Below are positions 57,820 through 64,000 of a stretch of 64,000 bases of DNA, piece by piece. Each line of letters begins with the position of its first letter. The stretch's first letter is position 1. Under the pieces are notes generated by a model. It ran no database searches. It saw only the letters and a program-made list of their open reading frames with translations, and was not told where the DNA came from. Both the position numbers and the translations under genes were made by a program. This DNA is from Chrysoperla carnea (Eukaryota > Arthropoda > Insecta > Neuroptera > Chrysopidae): positions 106,076,368 to 106,140,367 of the forward strand of contig NC_058337.1 of NCBI RefSeq assembly GCF_905475395.1, read 5' to 3'.

Positions 57820-58200
57820 AGGTATATTAAGTTTAGTCCCAAGTTTGTAACGCTTAAAAATATTGATGCTAAGAACAAAATTTTGGTATAGGTGTTCATA
57901 CAATCACCTAATTAGTTGATTTCCGGTTGTACGTCCGTCCGTCCGTCCGTTCGTCTGTCAACTCGATAACTCAAAAACGAAAAAATATATCAAGCTGAAA
58001 TTTTTACAGCGTACTCAGGACGTAATAAGTGAGGTAGAGTTCGCCAATGAGCAACATAGGTCAATTGGGTCTTGGATTAGAGATAGAACAAAAGTTTACA
58101 AAATGTTCTTTATTCAAAAATAAACAACATTTGTTTGAAACATTTTTTCGTAAACATCAGTGTTTACCCGTGAGAGCGCAAATTATGCACAAAATGTATA
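57820..58200 (+). repeat. dispersed repeat family A, copy 3
   Basis: Same order as the copy in SARA intron 2: GGTATATTAAGTTTAGTCCC at the start, a GTCCGTCCGTCC microsatellite, 'aactcaaaaacgaaaaaata', GGTCAATTGGGTCTTGG, 'agagatagaacaaaag' and 'cagtgtttacccgtgagagc'. A partial second copy of the distal block (CGCGAGGGCGCAAATTAGG) follows at about 58320-58350. Confidence 0.75.
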
Positions 58201-58350
58201 GTATGTATTATATGGAAATATCAGTTATATATGTGGGACATGTATGTGTGTGTAATGTGACAATGTGATCAACACTGTCTATGCATGGTATTTCAACAAT
58301 TAACTCAGTCCATTCCAATCTCTGTTTACGGCCGCGAGGGCGCAAATTAG

Positions 58351-61300
58351 GACAAAATTTTGGTGTCCATTTTCTACATAAATTATGAAAGATGAAGCGA
58401 GGTAGATGAAAATTTGCAGGTTGCTTAAAGTAGAATTCTAGAAAAAACTTGAAAAAATTTATGGTTAAGTTCGTAAGCCGTGTCATATAGGAAAAGATAG
58501 AGAATACGCCTTAATAATTAACAGGATGCACTAACTTTCCAGCTAACACAACAATTTTACTGAATTTATTAACCATAAATCATTTTCCAAATAATTTAAT
58601 TTTTTAGCGGTTAATTTCAGTTTATAGGTGTTTACAAAAACACGCTCGGTTGACTTTGTAGCCTGTTTAAGTTTTGGTGGAAGCGATGAATACCTATACT
58701 TGTTATGAGTACTAATTTTTTGAAATGAGCAATTAATATTTTTATTCATTTAGAGATCTTTTCAGTCTTCAAGAAAAAAAATCGACATTTTTAGGGTTGT
58801 TTTTTGAAAAAAAAAATTTTATTAATATATAGCAAAATTGATTTTCATATATGTATAAAGTTAAGCCTTGGGAGTTCTTGGACATTTTTTTCCCATAACA
58901 AAAATTCGATTAAACTGTACTTACAACCTAGAAATTTATTCATAATAAAGAGTATATAACTTATTTAAACACAGATGAAGGGTAAGAAAACGTTCCTACC
59001 CAGTGCAGTGATGATATAATAATTAAATTAACACTAGCTCAAAGCACCCCCTCATATAATAATAATATTTTATTTATTTATATTTATTAATGCATCCCTA
59101 TAGAAAACAATAATCCATTTCATTATATCCAGGGTATTGTAACACCACACTCTTATAAGGACAAGAACCAGGTGTAGTATTTGAGAGTCGTGCACAAAAG
59201 GCTGAAAAAATGAAGTTTTGTCAAAGTCGTGTCTAATGACTTTTATCTCCATGAAAATTTTCCTAGTGAATGATTTCTGTTTTGGAATATTCTTAAAATT
59301 GATAAACGGTCATTAAGGCCGATATTAAATGAAAAAATTCTAAAATTTGTTATGTCCGACAACAGTGTTCTTATGTAATTTTTATGACAGCTGCAAATAT
59401 TGTTAGTATTTTGTTTTGCAATTTTACAAAATTTTACGAAAATTTTTAAAGTAAGATTAAGGTAGTACAATCGTTACAGTCAAGTCTATAAAAACAAGCT
59501 TTTATATTTGTGGACTATTTGTGACAACAGTGTATAATACTATGACATTGTATCTATACATACATACAATGTATATTTATTCGTTGTGTGCGTAGTCATG
59601 TTAGGGACAATAAAAACGATGCTAGCACTTCCAGTGAAAAATTTTGGCGATAAAGGAGGCTGTTATGACTAATATGCAATTCTTTACATGTTAATGTTAT
59701 AGAAAATGTCAAACTAAATTGTTGAAAAACACTAATTAATTAAGTTTAATGCATTAAAAATTGTTGAAATAAGTAAATTATCATAATTATTTATTTAAAT
59801 TTGTGAGAAAATAATATTAAATTTTCAATGTAAGTCATAAATGCAATCCATACAATTATACATGCTTCCATACAATTCTATAATTAAAGTATTGTATCGT
59901 TACCATGGAAACGCCTGCAATAAAACTCACGCACGGTTCGAATAAGTTGTTTTATCAGGCTAGAACCGTTTTTTTGGAACCAAAAAATTCGTCATATAGA
60001 TTAATGTTTCAATACATGACACTCAATAAAGTCGACAATGAAAATTTACTACTTTAAGGTAAGTAACGGGCATCTCAGTCTTTCGAATGACTTTTGCAAA
60101 AATTTTTTTAGTGGAAAAAGTTGTTGGATGTAATGGTTGCCAAGTAGCTACTGCGCTTGGGGCCCTTGACCTGAAAATGATGTAATAACATACATATTTT
60201 CATGTCTAATTTTTAATAAAATTAGATAGATCACTAAATAAATACCAACCTAACCGACCAAATAACACAAAAATATGTCTTTGTGTGTTTGTTCGATTTA
60301 ATTTTCTCGAGTTTATTTAATTTAAAATACATTTGAAAATTGTTTTATACTGTTCGTTTTTTTGGGGTTATATTTATTAATAAGTTTATATTACTGTATG
60401 TTCATTATAATGGATACAGAAGAACTTCGTTAAAAGTTAACTTGATTGCGACAATAGCGCTGTAGAAGTTTGGATGAAAAAAAATCTCTCTGAACTAAAA
60501 TTACGTTTTATAACAAATTATGCAGGATAAGTTCCATCGGAAGAACCGATGGTCCATTTAGGATTTTATTTATAGATTTTACTCAGGTTTTCTTGCAAAA
60601 TACATTTGAAAAATCGAAAATTCGCGGAATTCTGGAGTATAAAAGGAGGAATGTTGACTCAAGAGAGAACCTCGCAATTTTGAAAATTCTCAGTTTCATT
60701 CCCAACAAATTAACGATACCTTATTAGTTTGTGATAATCCATTCGGGAAACAGAAAATGAAAGGCGCAAACTTGTTCGGAGGAGCATCAAGAAGAAGAAA
60801 ATGTTTCAAAGGCTGAAATGTAGGCATGTTTCAAGTATCATCCAATTTAATACAGGAGCTAGTATTATCTCTACTAACCCTTGGAATGAATTTGCAAGAA
60901 AATCTGATGTGATTGAAGGAAATGGTAATAAACTTATAATTTACGTAGCGTTTTATGCCTTCGATTCCAAGCGTATACTCTCTAATTTTTACGGTCTACA
61001 TAGCATATAACTTCTGCCGATTTTACGATCTCGGCACTGGAAAAAGCTTCTAAGGTTTCACTTGAAATCGACCACAGAAGTCTAATGGTCACTAGAAACT
61101 AAAAAATGTGTCACTAATTGTGATCTTTTGGTCTTAGATTGCAGATGTTGTGTCTCTACGGTCCACACAAGTTAATGTTTTTGCAAGTTTTAACACCCTT
61201 TGACGGCTTGTTCATTAATATATCATCAGATTTCACGAATTCGTTTTTACCTCAAAATTTTTTAATTTCTAAAACGATATAAGTAAAATTGATGATTCTT

Positions 61301-61684
61301 TATAGTGACATTTTTTTCGTGTGTTGTTTTAGCGGTATTTTTACCTTTTTTTCTTATTATAAAAAAGGACATTTTTACTAATATAATAGATCACACAAAA
61401 GACACTCCCATTTTTTTAAACAAAAATCTATTTATTAAAAATAATATCAACCCTTAGTTTTTGTTATATATGGGTAGGTGTGCCATTTGTATTTATATAA
61501 AAAAAAATTCTATATTTGTTTTTTTTTTTTTTTTGTCTTTTATTTTTGATACTTACACACACAGGGTTCGCTAATAATTTTTGATTTATGTCAATTAAAT
61601 TTTACATTAAATATATTCTTAAAGTAAAGTTATTTACAGTGTGTGTAAAAAATACACGTTTTCTTAATTATCTACAGAGTGTGT
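58351..61684. other. gene-free AT-rich stretch
   Basis: No recognisable gene. Slightly GC-richer patches at about 60530-61210 contain only short frames (for example 60801-61010) with no family resemblance. A long poly-T run lies near 61515-61535. Confidence 0.5.
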
Positions 61685-61948
61685 AAATAAAATAAAGTTC
61701 GAAAACTTAAACCCCGAAAATTACAGAATCACGGTCTTAAAAGTATGAAAACAAGAAAATATTTTCATCTGAAATTGTTTTGATAAGTAAAATCGTCATT
61801 ACAGTATTCCGGAAAAGAGGTCCCTCGACTGTAATAACGATTTTACTTATCAAAACAATTTGAGATTTAAATATTTTCTTGTTTTCATACTTTTAAGACC
61901 GCGATTCTGTAATTGTCGGGGTTTTAGTTTGCGAACTTTATTTTATTT
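61685..61948. repeat. 264-bp near-perfect palindrome (foldback element)
   Basis: Two 121-bp arms (61685-61805 and 61828-61948) are reverse complements with about 8 mismatches (about 93% identity), separated by a 22-bp loop. Outer ends are AAATAAAATAAAGTTCG and its complement. Similarity stops sharply at both outer ends. No coding content beyond a chance frame in the right arm. It fits a foldback MITE; no target duplication is clear. Confidence 0.95.
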
Positions 61949-62239
61949 AAAACCATTTTGGGGCTCTAATTTCGTGAGAAAGTATAACAACATATATATA
62001 TTTGAAAAGAGCTATTATTATAGCTTTATTCCCTCTAGAGAGCACCGTATTCAATTTGAAGTGACGGTACAGCCTATAACCAGCGGGCGATCAAGACGCT
62101 TCTAACGATACCCTATTTGTCAAATTATGATAAGTAGTTTAGAAGCTCCCCATTGTAGAGGTAGTCGGGCTAAAAAATTACTTACTATTTACAAATATTT
62201 TTAGGGTTTCCTGACATGTCGCTGAATTTTTTTAACCCC

Positions 62240-62570
62240 CTAACCAAAAAAGGGGTATTAGTTTGACCGCTATGTGTGTGTGTCTGTCTGTCTGTCTGGG
62301 GCTTCGTAGTGCCTGCCTCAGCGGATGAATTGTATTTCATTTTTTTTGTTTCGATTGAAAGGTAATTTAATGGAGAGTGCTATGTTTCAAGTGCGAATTT
62401 AGGGTTGCGTACCCGAAAGAACTAAAAATTGGCGATGCTCCTCAAAATCGGTTCAGTTTGGAAAAGACTCCCGAAAAAAAGGAAATTTAATGGAGAGTGT
62501 TCTTAGATATGTTTCAAGAGCGAGTTTAGGGTTTCGTACCCGAAAAATTTGTCGGGTGTTTTTTAAATTT
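62240..62570 (+). repeat. dispersed repeat with GACCGCTATGTGTG..CTGTCTG block
   Basis: The order is CCCCTAACCAAAAAAGGGG, TAGTTTGACCGCTATGTGTG, a CTGT microsatellite, 'gcggatgaattgtatttca', 'attgaaaggtaatttaatgg' and 'gagagtgctatgtttcaag'. Part of it (GGAAATTTAATGGAGAGTGT onwards) is repeated at about 62483-62545. I recall very similar repeats from several insect orders, but cannot name the element. No coding capacity. Confidence 0.6.
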
Positions 62571-63383
62571 TGTAATTTTTACTAGTCGTAGAATTTCAAT
62601 TCCTTTACATTTCCAGATTTTCCAGTAATGTTACCACCACCATGATATCTGGTAAGATTAGAATTTGCTAATCTAAATTTTTGAGGATTTTGATCAGTGA
62701 ATTTGATGCTCCAGTTAAATTCCTAGAAAACATCTTATTAGTTTTAGAATTCAAAGTGGATACCTACACATTTTTTGATCGATGATTTTATAAGCTGACA
62801 AAAAATGGTTATAGCCAACAAAAACTTTATGAAAAGAATAAAATTTTTTTTTATAATATGTATTTCTTATAATCAAATGACAATCAAGTCAGTCACATTC
62901 TTTTGGGTATTTTTGAGATGGCGTTATGATATTCACTTTTGACAGTTTTATATATCGTGTTTCTAAGAAGTGTGCCTTGCCTTCGCTTTATCCTATGTAT
63001 ATGATTGAGTTAGTTAAACAGGTATCACTGATTCTAATCTAATTATTTAGATTTTGTAAAGACTTTTTATTTATTTGTGTATTAAAAATGAGTTAAGACT
63101 TTCAATGAATTTCGTAAAATAATTAAAATGCAATTTTTATTTTCGCGTTAAAGACCACCAACGAAATTTATTTGATTTCTGTATAAATATTAATCTCTAA
63201 TCGATATCTCAAATCTTTTTTAAAACTATTGAAAAGATTATAGTTCTTTTTTTATACCAATATTTATGTTTTATTTTTTAATTCATGTTACAAAAAAATT
63301 CAAGGACTGCAAATATGGCTACCAACTCTCTGATTTTGGACCGGAGTCTCCGGCTTTCGAGGTGTACTTTGGCCTCAGAATTT

Positions 63384-63700
63384 AAACTTTTGTTCTATCT
63401 CTAACGGTTTACAAAATGGGTCCTATGGACCCAAGACTCAATTGACCTATATTGCTCATTGACGAACTCGACCTCACTTGTTACGTCTTGAGTACGCTGT
63501 AAAAATTTCAGCTTGGTATCTTTTTTCGTATTTGAGTTACCGTGTTGACAGACGGACAACTGAAAATGGACTAATGAGGTGATTTTATGAACACGTATAC
63601 CAAAATTTTGTTGGTAGCATCAATATTTTTAAGCGTTACAAACTTGGGAATAAACTTAGTATACCTTGTATATATTACATATATACATGGTATAAAATAG
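63384..63700 (-). repeat. dispersed repeat family A, copy 4
   Basis: Read on the minus strand it begins with the hairpin terminus (ATACCATGTATAT..ATATACAAGGTAT) and TAAGTTTATTCCCAAGTTTG. It continues through the same central blocks (GGGTCCATAGGACCCATTTT, 'accgttagagatagaac') as the copies at 24460 and 57820. It has lost most of the microsatellite part. Confidence 0.75.
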
Positions 63701-63862
63701 TTATAGAATTATTTTATTATAAGCAGTTTATTTTCATATCAAATCGTTTTAACAGAAAGATAAGTTTCTGTTTTTTATTTGATAATTAATTTCTGATTGC
63801 CAAAAAATGAGTAATTTTTTTACTCAGAGCGGTTTTAAAAAAATATTTAATTTAAAGAACTC

Positions 63863-63911
63863 ATGGCGAAGTTAAGTGGGCCTTACGAGGTTCCGGCACT
63901 ATTGATAAATG
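63863..63911 (+). CDS. possible first coding exon at window edge
   Basis: An ATG opens MAKLSGPYEVPALLIN, followed by a strong donor G|GTAAGTAAT at 63912. Composition is GC-richer than the surroundings. The partner exons would lie beyond the right edge, so the product cannot be named. It could equally be repeat-derived. Confidence 0.3.
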
Positions 63912-64000
63912 GTAAGTAATCAGGTGGTCTAAATTGGAACTACTGAAAAAGTGACCCATTTCCTGTCTAATAGTAAAAATTTTTGTCGCCAATTGGCGAG

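Noticed and set aside
61860-62105. 81-codon plus-strand frame
   Set aside because: Half of it is the right arm of the palindrome; nothing protein-like continues beyond.

Overview
This is AT-rich animal nuclear DNA, almost certainly insect. The genes have small exons with canonical GT/AG introns and encode animal proteins: SARA with FYVE, Smad-binding and PP1-binding elements, TAF8, a TMBIM4-type Lifeguard protein, cytosolic aspartate aminotransferase, SMIM8, bystin, and Mff/Tango11. Non-coding DNA is very AT-rich and carries hAT, LINE, SINE and unclassified dispersed repeats. I could not fix the insect order from sequence alone. I see no prokaryotic operons, CRISPR arrays or integrated microbial genes.

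Layout. 1-12.3 kb is gene-poor. It holds a tRNA-derived SINE, a copy of a dispersed repeat, microsatellite, and two GC-rich islands that look like orphan exons. 12.3-13.9 kb (minus) is a five-exon RING-type, Siah-like E3 ligase. 13.9-18.6 kb is gene-free with two small foldback sequences. 18.6-28.2 kb (minus) is the 12-exon SARA gene, whose introns hold a tRNA-Gly-like sequence and another dispersed-repeat copy. 30.6-52.0 kb is a compact block of conserved genes with alternating strands: TAF8 (+), TMBIM4 (-), GOT1 (+), SMIM8 (-), bystin (+), Mff (-). They form head-to-head and tail-to-tail pairs, and SMIM8 and bystin share a 539-bp start-to-start interval. From 52.6 kb to the end is again gene-poor and repeat-rich: a three-copy 316-bp tandem array, a 264-bp near-perfect palindrome, several dispersed repeats, and one possible first exon near the right edge.

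The genes are housekeeping genes of unrelated pathways (TGF-beta/endosome, TFIID, Golgi/ER calcium and apoptosis, amino-acid metabolism, ribosome biogenesis, mitochondrial fission). No operon-like or pathway cluster is evident, and I found no clearly new biological system.

The most striking observation is a truncated RNase-H-type LINE inserted exactly at the exon 1 splice donor of the TMBIM4 gene. Its target-site duplication copied the donor, leaving a good donor on both sides of the insertion. Other notable points are a lineage-specific serial repeat and two PPxY motifs in SARA, an 8-bp-TSD hAT element, and an 84-bp retroposon fragment with a 14-bp TSD.
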